Shown here: piece after piece, positions 48,603 to 56,524 of the stretch
Layout of the letters: each line of letters starts with the position of its first letter
Numbering within the stretch: position 1 is the first letter of the stretch
Source: Alphaproteobacteria bacterium
GTDB lineage: Bacteria > Pseudomonadota > Alphaproteobacteria > Sphingomonadales > Kordiimonadaceae
Length of the DNA stretch: 64,000 bases
NCBI GenBank assembly: GCA_006226495.1
Contig: SBGU01000013.1
Location: forward strand, 1-64,000
Direction: 5' to 3'
The notes under the pieces: generated by a model
The model's database searches: none
The model's input: the letters and a program-made list of their open reading frames with translations, nothing else
Told to the model about the DNA's origin: nothing
Program-made: the position numbers and the translations under genes

Positions 48603-50351
48603 ATGGACCTGAAAAAGATTTCCCCCAGCCTGTCGGTATCGCCCCAGATCAGCGAGGCCGATATCGGCACCCTCGCGGCCCGGGGCTTCAGGAGCATCAT
48701 CAACAACCGACCGGATGGGGAAGAAGGCGAGCAGCCCAAGTCCTTGGTCATCGAGGCCGCAGCAGAACGCCACGGCATGGCGTACCGCCATATCCCGGTC
48801 AAATCCGGCTCTATCACGGATGGCGATGTCGAAAGTTTCCGGACGGCCCTCGCGGACCTGAAGGGCCCGACCCTCGCCTATTGCCGCACCGGCACGCGCT
48901 CCACCACCCTGTGGGCATTGGCCGAGGCCGGACACCTGTCGACCGAGGCCATTCTGGAAACCGCAGAAGAAGCCGGCTACCAGCTTGGCGGTCTGAAAGG
49001 CCAGCTTGACGAGCGCGCTGCGCGCGCCGGCGACGGACCGCGCAGCTATATTGCCCCGCGCAAAGCCCATATTCATGATGTGGTTATCGTGGGCGGCGGC
49101 GCGGGCGGCCTGGCGGCAGCAGCCAGCCTTCTGAAGCGGCGCCCGGGCCTTGATATCGCGGTCATCGAACCCCGCGACATACACTATTACCAGCCCGGCT
49201 GGACACTGGTTGGCGGTGGCGTTTTCAACCGCGAGGAAACCAAACGTGCCATGGCCGATGTCATGCCGAAGGGCATAAAATGGGTCAGGGCCGCAGTTGC
49301 AAGCTTCCTGCCCCAGGAAAACGCGGTGGTACTGGAAAGCGGCGAGAAGGTTTTCTACCGGGCCCTTGTGGCCGCCCCCGGCCTGAAGCTGAACTGGGAC
49401 GCCATTCCCGGCCTTGCGGAAACCCTGGGCAAAAACGGGGTCACATCCAATTACCGGTTCGACCTCGCATCCTATACCTGGGATCTGGTGAGCACCCTTA
49501 AAGGCGGTCGCGCCCTCTTTACCCAGCCGCCGATGCCGATCAAATGCGCGGGCGCGCCCCAGAAAGCCATGTATCTGGCCTGCGACCACTGGCGCCGCAG
49601 CGGCCAGCTTGACCAGATCGATGTGAATTTCCATACCGCCGGTGGTGCCCTTTTTGGGGTTGCCGACTATGTGCCGGCCCTGATGGACTATGTGAAGCGC
49701 TATAACGCACACCTGCATTTCCAGGAAAACCTCGTCGCGATTGACGGCAACAAGAAGGTCGCCACGTTCGATATCACCGGCAAGGATGGTACCATCCGGC
49801 GCGAAACCCGGCCTTTTGACATGATCCATGTCTGCCCGCCGCAGGGACCCTTGGATTTCATGAAAGGCAGCGCCATCGCCGACACCGCCGGCTGGGTCGA
49901 GGTCAGCCCCGAAACCCTGCAACATGTGCGGTACGGCAATGTGTTCGGCATCGGCGACGGCTGTTCGGCCCCCAACGCCAAAACAGCGGCGGCCGTGCGC
50001 AAGCAGGCGCCGGTCGTGGCCCACAATGTGATCGCCATGCTGGAAGGGGAAAGCACCGGTGCCCTTTATGAAGGCTATGGCTCCTGCCCGCTGACCGTTG
50101 AACGCGGCCGCGTCGTGCTGGCCGAATTCGGTTATGGCGGCAAGCTGCAGCCCACCTTTCCAACCTGGCTGATTGACGGTCGAAAGGCCAACGGCCTGGC
50201 CTGGTTCCTGAAGGAAAAGCTGATGCCGGCACTTTATTTCCGCCTGATGCTGAAAGGCCATGAATGGCTGGCCAAACCCAAGGTGCTGAGCCACGCGCCA
50301 CTGCTGCATGATGCCGGACCCGCCTGTGACTTTGCGGAAGGCAAGCGTTGA
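48603..50351 (+). CDS. DUF442 sulfurtransferase-like domain fused to sulfide:quinone oxidoreductase
   Basis: 582 residues. The N-terminal about 110 residues are a DUF442/TIGR01244 phosphatase-rhodanese-like domain with the loop CRTGTR (C94-R99). From about residue 160 comes an FAD-binding Rossmann fold (VVIVGGGAGGLAAAASLL) and an SQR-like body with PPMPIKCAGAPQKAMY (C315) and FGIGDGCSAPNAKTAAAV (C454), the two cysteines expected for the polysulfide bridge of type II SQR. It oxidises sulfide to sulfane sulfur with quinone as acceptor. Fused to a sulfurtransferase domain, it can pass the sulfur on. It is known as a bifunctional form in other bacteria. Confidence 0.9.
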   Translation: MDLKKISPSLSVSPQISEADIGTLAARGFRSIINNRPDGEEGEQPKSLVIEAAAERHGMAYRHIPVKSGSITDGDVESFRTALADLKGPTLAYCRTGTRSTTLWALAEAGHLSTEAILETAEEAGYQLGGLKGQLDERAARAGDGPRSYIAPRKAHIHDVVIVGGGAGGLAAAASLLKRRPGLDIAVIEPRDIHYYQPGWTLVGGGVFNREETKRAMADVMPKGIKWVRAAVASFLPQENAVVLESGEKVFYRALVAAPGLKLNWDAIPGLAETLGKNGVTSNYRFDLASYTWDLVSTLKGGRALFTQPPMPIKCAGAPQKAMYLACDHWRRSGQLDQIDVNFHTAGGALFGVADYVPALMDYVKRYNAHLHFQENLVAIDGNKKVATFDITGKDGTIRRETRPFDMIHVCPPQGPLDFMKGSAIADTAGWVEVSPETLQHVRYGNVFGIGDGCSAPNAKTAAAVRKQAPVVAHNVIAMLEGESTGALYEGYGSCPLTVERGRVVLAEFGYGGKLQPTFPTWLIDGRKANGLAWFLKEKLMPALYFRLMLKGHEWLAKPKVLSHAPLLHDAGPACDFAEGKR

Positions 50352-50376
50352 CGCTCCATCCACCCAGGGACACCCG

Positions 50377-52128
50377 ATGATGCAGCTTAAATCCAACCTG
50401 AAAAAGCTGTTCCCCATCCTCGAATGGGGCGTAGCCTACAGCCGCGGCACGTTCGCAAGCGACCTGACCGCCGCGGTGATCGTCACCATCATGCTGATCC
50501 CGCAGTCCCTTGCATACGCCATGCTGGCCGGCCTGCCTCCCGAAGTCGGGCTTTATGCCAGCATGTTGCCCTTGGTGTTTTATGCCCTGTTCGGCACCAG
50601 CCGCACCCTTGCGGTCGGGCCGGTTGCGGTGGCGTCGCTGATGACCGCCGCCGCGGTGGGCGCCATCGCCAAACCCGGCACCATCGGATACCTGGAGGCC
50701 GCAATCCTGCTCGCGCTCCTCTCGGGCCTGATGCTGATGGCCATGGGTTTCCTGCGTCTGGGATTCCTCGCCAATTTCCTCAGCCACCCGGTTATCTCCG
50801 GCTTCATCACCGCTTCCGGCCTGTTGATCGCAGTCAGCCAGATGAAACATATCCTGGGGGTGCCGGCTGGCGGCCACAATATGGTCGAGCAGGTCTCCGC
50901 CCTGGCCGCGCATGTGCGTGAAACCAACCTGCCGACCCTGCTGATCGGCACCCTGAGCGTCGCCTTCCTGTTTTTTGTACGGTTGAAACTGAAAGCACTT
51001 CTGCTGAAACTGGGCCTGAGGCCCGGCCTTGCGGACTTCATCACCAAGGCCGGGCCGGTGATAGCCGTTGCCGCCACCACCCTCGTGACCGCAAGCTGGC
51101 ATCTGGATGCCGCCGGTGTGCGTGTGGTCGGCGCCGTGCCCGTGGGCCTGCCCGCAATCGGCCTGCCGCACGTGGATCTCACGCTCGCCCGCGATCTGGC
51201 GGTCGCCGCATTCCTGATCAGCCTGATCGGTTTTGTCGAATCCATCTCGGTCGCCCAAACACTGGCCGCCAAACGCCGCCAGCGTATTGACCCGGACCAG
51301 GAACTGATTGCCCTTGGCGCCGCCAATGTGGGCTCTGCACTCAGCGGCGGTTATCCGGTCACCGGCGGCTTCGCCCGGTCGGTGGTGAATTTCGACGCGG
51401 GCGCCGAAACACCTGCCGCCGGCGCCTTCACCGCCATCGGTATTGCTGCCGCGACCGTGTTCCTGACGCCATTTCTGTATTTCCTGCCGAAGGCGACTTT
51501 GGCCGCAACCATCATCGTGGCGGTGCTGTCGCTCGTGGACCTGAAGGCCCTGTCGCGCACCTGGGCCTATTCCCGAAGCGACTTTGCCGCCATGGCCGCA
51601 ACCATCCTTGTCACCCTCGGCGCCGGCGTGGAACTGGGTGTCAGCGCGGGTGTGGCGCTGTCACTGGCGCTGTATCTCTACCGCACAAGCCGCCCGCACT
51701 GTGCTATTGTCGGGCAGGTGCCGGGCACGGAGCATTTCCGCAACGTGCTGCGGCATAATGTCGTGACCAGCGACAAGGTCTTGACCCTCAGGGTGGATGA
51801 GAGCTTGTATTTCGCCAACGCCCGGTTTCTTGAGGACAAGATCTACAGCCTGATCGCCGGCAACAAGGCGCTGAAACATGTGGTATTGATGTGTCCTGCG
51901 GTCAATTCGATCGACGCCAGCGCCCTTGAAAGCCTGGAGGCCATCAACAGCCGGCTGGCCCACGCGGGGGTGACCTTCCACCTCAGCGAAGTGAAAGGCC
52001 CGGTGATGGACAGGCTGAAGCGGTCGCATTTCCTGTCCGAACTGACGGGCAAGGTGTTCCTGAGCCAGTTCCAGGCTTTTACCGAACTGGCGCCCGATAA
52101 AGCGCAGCCGAAACAGGCCGCAGAATAA
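50377..52128 (+). CDS. SulP-family anion transporter with STAS domain
   Basis: 583 residues from the ATG at 50377 (AGGGA upstream). Ten to twelve transmembrane segments carry the SulP signatures IVTIMLIPQSLAYAMLAGLP, YALFGTSRTLAVGPVAVAS and VGSALSGGYPVTGGFARSVV. A C-terminal STAS domain follows (VTSDKVLTLRVDESLYFANA and SIDASALESLEAINSRL). In this operon it likely moves sulfate or sulfite produced from sulfide oxidation, but direction and ion are inferred. The start overlaps nothing and lies 25 bases after the SQR stop. Confidence 0.9.
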   Translation: MMQLKSNLKKLFPILEWGVAYSRGTFASDLTAAVIVTIMLIPQSLAYAMLAGLPPEVGLYASMLPLVFYALFGTSRTLAVGPVAVASLMTAAAVGAIAKPGTIGYLEAAILLALLSGLMLMAMGFLRLGFLANFLSHPVISGFITASGLLIAVSQMKHILGVPAGGHNMVEQVSALAAHVRETNLPTLLIGTLSVAFLFFVRLKLKALLLKLGLRPGLADFITKAGPVIAVAATTLVTASWHLDAAGVRVVGAVPVGLPAIGLPHVDLTLARDLAVAAFLISLIGFVESISVAQTLAAKRRQRIDPDQELIALGAANVGSALSGGYPVTGGFARSVVNFDAGAETPAAGAFTAIGIAAATVFLTPFLYFLPKATLAATIIVAVLSLVDLKALSRTWAYSRSDFAAMAATILVTLGAGVELGVSAGVALSLALYLYRTSRPHCAIVGQVPGTEHFRNVLRHNVVTSDKVLTLRVDESLYFANARFLEDKIYSLIAGNKALKHVVLMCPAVNSIDASALESLEAINSRLAHAGVTFHLSEVKGPVMDRLKRSHFLSELTGKVFLSQFQAFTELAPDKAQPKQAAE

Positions 52129-52149
52129 TACGACCAGACGGAGCCAACA

Positions 52150-53565
52150 ATGCTGGACTATTTCACCGCCGAGATGCTGGCGCGCGCGCAGTTCGCCTTC
52201 ACGGTTGCCTTCCATATCATCTTCCCCGCCTTCACCATCGGTCTCGCGTCTTATCTGGCAGTCCTTGAAGCCCTGTGGCTGAAAACCGGCGACGACAATT
52301 ATCTCGTCACCTTCAAATACTGGGTGAAAATCTTCGCGGTCACCTTCGGTATGGGCGTGGTTTCGGGCCTGGTGATGAGCTACCAGTTCGGCACCAACTG
52401 GGCCGTGTTCTCCGACAAGGCCGGGCCGGTGATCGGGCCGCTTTTGGGGTATGAGGTCCTGTCTGCCTTTTTTCTGGAGGCCGGTTTCCTTGGCATCATG
52501 CTGTTCGGCATGCAGCGGGTGGGGCGCAAGCTGCATTTTGCCGCCACCCTGATGGTGGCCTTCGGCACCCTGTTTTCCGCCTTCTGGATTCTGAGCGTGA
52601 ACAGTTGGATGCAGACCCCGGCGGGTTATGCCATCAACGAGGCCGGCCAGTATGTCGCCGCCGACTGGTGGGCTGTGGTCTTCAACCCCTCGTTCCCCTA
52701 CCGCCTGGTGCATATGGTGCTGGCGGCCTACCTGACCACCGCTTTTGTCGTGGGCGGGGTTGGTGCCTGGCACCTTTTGAAGGACAGGGATAACCGCCCG
52801 GCCCGCATCATGTTCTCCATGGCCTTGTGGATGGCGGCCATTGTGGCGCCGATCCAGATTCTTGCGGGCGACATGCACGGGCTGAATACGCTTGAACACC
52901 AGCCGCAGAAAGTGGCGGCGATGGAAGGCCATTATGAAACCGAAAAGGGTGTTCCCTTCATCCTGTTCGGCATCCCGAACGACGCAGAAGAGCGCATGGA
53001 TTATGCGATCAAGATCCCCTACGCCACCAGCCTGATCCTGACCCACGAACTGGACGGCGAAGTGAAAGGCCTGAAGGACTGGCCCCGCAGCGAACGACCA
53101 CCTGTGGGCATCGTCTTTTATGCCTTCCGCATCATGGTTGGCCTTGGCCTGTTGATGGCCGGACTTGGCCTTTGGGGCCTGTGGGCGCGGGCGCGTGGCA
53201 AACTGTATGACAGCCCGCTTCTGAAGAAGGCTGCCGTCGTCATGGGCCCCGCCGGCTTCATCGCCGTGCTGGCCGGTTGGGTGGTGACCGAGGTCGGTCG
53301 CCAGCCCTATACCATCTATGGCCTGTTGCGCACGGCGGACAGTATTTCGCCCTTGGGCGCGCCCGCTGTCGCAACATCGCTTGCCGTTTTTGCAATTGTG
53401 TATTTCACGGTATTCGGCACAGGCGTGGTCTATATCCTCAGGCTGATGCGCCTTACACCCGGGGCCACGACCGAGGGGCCGCAGGCCGGCCAGCCGGCCC
53501 TGCCCGCCGGCACCACACCGGTGGCGGCCTATCTGGAAACCACCCGCGACAAACCGGCGGAATAG
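52150..53565 (+). CDS. cydA: Cytochrome bd-type quinol oxidase subunit I (CIO-like)
   Basis: 471 residues, shorter than E. coli CydA (522), indicating a short Q-loop of the CIO type. Nine hydrophobic segments, the first heme ligand His22 in AFHIIFPAFTIG, the FPYRLVHM histidine, and the signature GRQPYTIYGLLRTADS (Tyr where W is common) are visible. This subunit holds the hemes and oxidises quinol to reduce O2. Such oxidases resist cyanide and sulfide, which would fit its place in the sulfide operon. It starts with ATG after GGAG. Confidence 0.94.
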   Translation: MLDYFTAEMLARAQFAFTVAFHIIFPAFTIGLASYLAVLEALWLKTGDDNYLVTFKYWVKIFAVTFGMGVVSGLVMSYQFGTNWAVFSDKAGPVIGPLLGYEVLSAFFLEAGFLGIMLFGMQRVGRKLHFAATLMVAFGTLFSAFWILSVNSWMQTPAGYAINEAGQYVAADWWAVVFNPSFPYRLVHMVLAAYLTTAFVVGGVGAWHLLKDRDNRPARIMFSMALWMAAIVAPIQILAGDMHGLNTLEHQPQKVAAMEGHYETEKGVPFILFGIPNDAEERMDYAIKIPYATSLILTHELDGEVKGLKDWPRSERPPVGIVFYAFRIMVGLGLLMAGLGLWGLWARARGKLYDSPLLKKAAVVMGPAGFIAVLAGWVVTEVGRQPYTIYGLLRTADSISPLGAPAVATSLAVFAIVYFTVFGTGVVYILRLMRLTPGATTEGPQAGQPALPAGTTPVAAYLETTRDKPAE

Positions 53566-53575
53566 GAGGAAAGCC

Positions 53576-54583
53576 ATGGACATGCTCGACCTGCCGCTTA
53601 TCTGGGCCTTCCTGATCGCCACCGCGATCCTGATCTATGTCATCCTTGACGGGTTCGACTTGGGGATCGGCATCCTGTTCCCGTTCCTGAGGCGCGACAA
53701 GGACCGCGACCTTGCCATGAACACGGTCGCACCGGTGTGGGACGGCAACGAAACCTGGCTGATCCTTGGCGGCGGCGGCCTGTTCGCCACCTTCCCGCTG
53801 GCCTATGCGGTCCTGATGCCAGCGCTTTATGCGCCGGTCATCGCCATGCTGATGGGCCTGATTTTCCGGGGTGTCGCCTTCGAATTCCGCTGGCGCAGCG
53901 AAAACCACCGCGGGCACTGGGACTTCGCCTTCACCGCGGGCTCCATCGTCGCTGCCTTCTGCCAGGGTATCGCGCTCGGCGCCTTCGTGCAGGGCATCGA
54001 GGTTTCGGGCCGGGCCTATGCCGGCGGCTGGTGGGACTGGCTGACCCCCTTCAGCCTCTTGACCGGCATTGCGCTTGTGATCGGCTATGCGCTTCTGGGC
54101 GCCACCTGGCTTGTGATGAAAACCGATGGCCCCTTGCGGGCACAGGCTGCGCGCTTTGCCGGCATCACCGGCATCGGCACCGTACTGTTCATCGTGATCA
54201 TCAGCCTTGCAACCCTGTCCCTGGACCCGCGCTTCATGGACGCCTGGCTGTCCACCCCGGCGATCTATTACACGGCACCGGTGCCGCTGGCGGTTGCGGG
54301 TGCAACCTTCTGGCTGTGGCGCAGCCTCAGGGGCGGCACGGACATCGAACCGTTCCTCGCGGCCATCACCCTGTTTATCCTCAGCTTTATCGGCCTTGGC
54401 ATCAGCCTGTTCCCCAACATCGTACCCCTTGAGATCACGATATGGGACGCGGCCGCACCAGACGAAAGCCTTGGTTTCCTGATGGTGGGCACGGTGGTAT
54501 TGCTGCCGATCATCCTCGCCTACACCGCCTATGCCTACTGGATTTTCCGGGGCAAGGTGAAATCAAGCGAAGGATACCATTGA
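53576..54583 (+). CDS. cydB: Cytochrome bd-type quinol oxidase subunit II
   Basis: 335 residues with eight hydrophobic segments. The start LPLIWAFLIATAILIYVILD and the motif GFDLGIGILFPFL, followed by WDGNETWLILGGGGLFATFP and FRGVAFEFRW, are typical of CydB/CioB. It forms the heterodimer with subunit I. It starts 10 bases after cydA and its stop codon overlaps the next start (TGATG). Confidence 0.95.
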   Translation: MDMLDLPLIWAFLIATAILIYVILDGFDLGIGILFPFLRRDKDRDLAMNTVAPVWDGNETWLILGGGGLFATFPLAYAVLMPALYAPVIAMLMGLIFRGVAFEFRWRSENHRGHWDFAFTAGSIVAAFCQGIALGAFVQGIEVSGRAYAGGWWDWLTPFSLLTGIALVIGYALLGATWLVMKTDGPLRAQAARFAGITGIGTVLFIVIISLATLSLDPRFMDAWLSTPAIYYTAPVPLAVAGATFWLWRSLRGGTDIEPFLAAITLFILSFIGLGISLFPNIVPLEITIWDAAAPDESLGFLMVGTVVLLPIILAYTAYAYWIFRGKVKSSEGYH

Positions 54584-54717
54584 TGGCGGGCCCTTCGGAG
54601 GAAGGCGACCACAAGCCGCTCGGCCAGAAGCTCCTGTGGTTTGTGGCCCTGTGGCTTGGCGGTGTCGCGGTTGTGGCTGGCGCGGGCTATGCCATTCGCC
54701 TGGTGCTAATGCCCTGA
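54583..54717 (+). CDS. Small subunit of the bd-type oxidase (DUF2474-like)
   Basis: 44 residues, start overlapping the cydB stop by one base. One transmembrane helix (LLWFVALWLGGVAVVAGAGY) follows a short charged N-terminus. DUF2474 proteins of this size commonly end cio/cyd operons and are thought to stabilise the complex, like CydX. The call rests on position and topology. Confidence 0.82.
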   Translation: MAGPSEEGDHKPLGQKLLWFVALWLGGVAVVAGAGYAIRLVLMP

Positions 54718-54727
54718 TTTCAGGCCA

Positions 54728-55933
54728 TTAGACGCGCTCGATGATCATGGCGGTGCCGACACCGGCGCCGCCCGAAATGGCCACCAGGCCGGTTGACAGG
54801 TCGCGCCGCTCAAGCTCGTCCAGAACCGTGCCAATCAGGCTGGTGCCCGTGGCCCCCATGGCATGGCCAAGGGCGATCGCACCACCATTCACATTCACCC
54901 TGTCTTCCGCCAGCCCCATATCGCGCATGAATTTAATCGTTACGGCAGCGAAAGCTTCGTTGAATTCGGCAAGGTCTATGTCGTCCACTGTCATGCCCGC
55001 GCGTTTGAGCGCCAGTTTCGAGGCTTCTATACCGCCCGTCAGCATCAGCACCGCATCCACACTCGTGTTGGCCATGGCACGCACACGGGCGCGTGGCTTA
55101 AGGCCATGTTCCTTAACGGCATTTTCTCCCGCCATCAGCAGCACCGATGCGCCGTCCGCCATGGCCGGTGAATTGCCCGCCGTATGGATATGGTTGATGC
55201 GGTCGAGAGACGGAAAACGGCTGAGCGCGATGGCGTCACAGCCGTCGGCACCAAGCCCGGCAAACGACGGTTCGAGGGCGGCAAGGCTTTCGGGCGTGAC
55301 CGCTTCCCGGATCACTTCGTCGGCTGCGAACAAGGCGCCGGTTTCCGGATTTTCCATCGCTATCAAGGACTTGGTAAAATACCCAGCACTACGCGCATGG
55401 GCCGCCCGCGCCTGCGTGAGCGCCGCATAGGCATCCGCGTCGGCGCGGCTGATACCATCAAGGCTGGCGACCAGGTCGGCGGCGATGCCGAGCGGCAGGA
55501 ACGGTGCGCGGGCGGCGATGTCCGGGTCGGCATAATAGGCGCCCCGGTCCGACAGCATGGGCACACGCGACATGGATTCAACTCCGCCCGCAAGCACCAT
55601 ATCATTGATTCCGCTTGATATTTTTGCGGCAGACAAAACAGCGGCATCAAGCCCCGATGTGCAGAAGCGATTGATCATCAGACCCGGCGTGGTGGCGCCC
55701 CAGTCGGCGATCAGCGCAGCAGTGCGGGCGACATTACCACCCTGATCCCCCACCTGCGTGACACAGCCAAGGAGAATATCCTCAATCGCGGAGACCGGAA
55801 AATCATTACGTTTTTCAATGGCTTGCAGGAGTTTCGCCACCATCTCAACCGGCTTGATCGCACTCAGGCCACCACCGGCGCGGGCCTTACCGCGCGGGGT
55901 GCGCAGGGCGTCGAGGATATAGATGGGGGGCAT
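54728..55933 (-). CDS. Thiolase (acetyl-CoA acetyltransferase-like) with altered C-terminal active site
   Basis: 401 residues, usual length. The nucleophile Cys91 (INRFCTSGLDA), the NEAF motif (LAEFNEAFAAV) and His357 (VNGGAIALGHAMGATG) are present. The second catalytic cysteine of the C-terminal CxGGGxG motif is absent: the sequence is VAISGGAGVG, with Ser387 in that place. The minus-strand codon is TCG in the given sequence. It may work as a modified or inactive thiolase or use another proton donor. It converges with the bd-oxidase genes across a 10-base gap. SD GGAGGA precedes the ATG at 55933. Confidence 0.88.
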   Translation of the reverse strand: MPPIYILDALRTPRGKARAGGGLSAIKPVEMVAKLLQAIEKRNDFPVSAIEDILLGCVTQVGDQGGNVARTAALIADWGATTPGLMINRFCTSGLDAAVLSAAKISSGINDMVLAGGVESMSRVPMLSDRGAYYADPDIAARAPFLPLGIAADLVASLDGISRADADAYAALTQARAAHARSAGYFTKSLIAMENPETGALFAADEVIREAVTPESLAALEPSFAGLGADGCDAIALSRFPSLDRINHIHTAGNSPAMADGASVLLMAGENAVKEHGLKPRARVRAMANTSVDAVLMLTGGIEASKLALKRAGMTVDDIDLAEFNEAFAAVTIKFMRDMGLAEDRVNVNGGAIALGHAMGATGTSLIGTVLDELERRDLSTGLVAISGGAGVGTAMIIERV

Positions 55934-56524
55934 GAAAATCCTCCGGAACCTTGGCCAGGAGCCCTTCCCGGATGCCCCTGCCGACCTTCGTTTGTAACTT
56001 GCTTAAGCATACTATGATTGCAAATGACACCTGTCAATGACCGGAAATTTGGCGCAGGCCGCACCGGCCACACACCGGGGACAACCGTCGCCAGACTCGG
56101 GCGCGGATCGCGGCACATGCGCCCAAAGCGCCCGCGATGTGTCAGCGGACCCCCTGGCGACCCTGCCGATTCGAATGTTGGTATTTCTATGCAATTGATG
56201 CTATAATCACTACCGAAGGCTGCAGACAGCGCATATGAGGCCCCGCACCGGACGCCCACCCGCCTTCCTGCCATCCCGCCCGGGACGCCATGCTGTATTT
56301 TTGGTACCATTATACAATTAATAAACAAGCCGCCTGATAATATATTTTTCCCCAATTTACCGGCATTAAAGTCACTTCATACCTCCCGATAACAAACTTG
56401 CATTGACATACCTACTATGTCGAGCGTAACGTTGCATCCGGAGAGTCCCAATCCCTGCGCCATCATCGGCACGGGGGCGCGGCGGGGAAGGTCGCAGGGG
56501 AACGCCAAGGGGAAGGAAACAGCC
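55934..56524. other. Intergenic region with a putative promoter for the downstream receptor gene
   Basis: 591 bases between the thiolase (minus) and receptor (plus) genes, AT-rich from about 56285. A sigma70-like plus-strand promoter, TTGGTA-18-TATAAT, is at 56178-56207. No gene of convincing composition is visible. Confidence 0.45.

Noticed and set aside
47340-50417. A minus-strand open frame of about 1,025 codons
   Set aside because: It lies antisense to the regulator, dioxygenase and SQR genes and has no recognisable domain.
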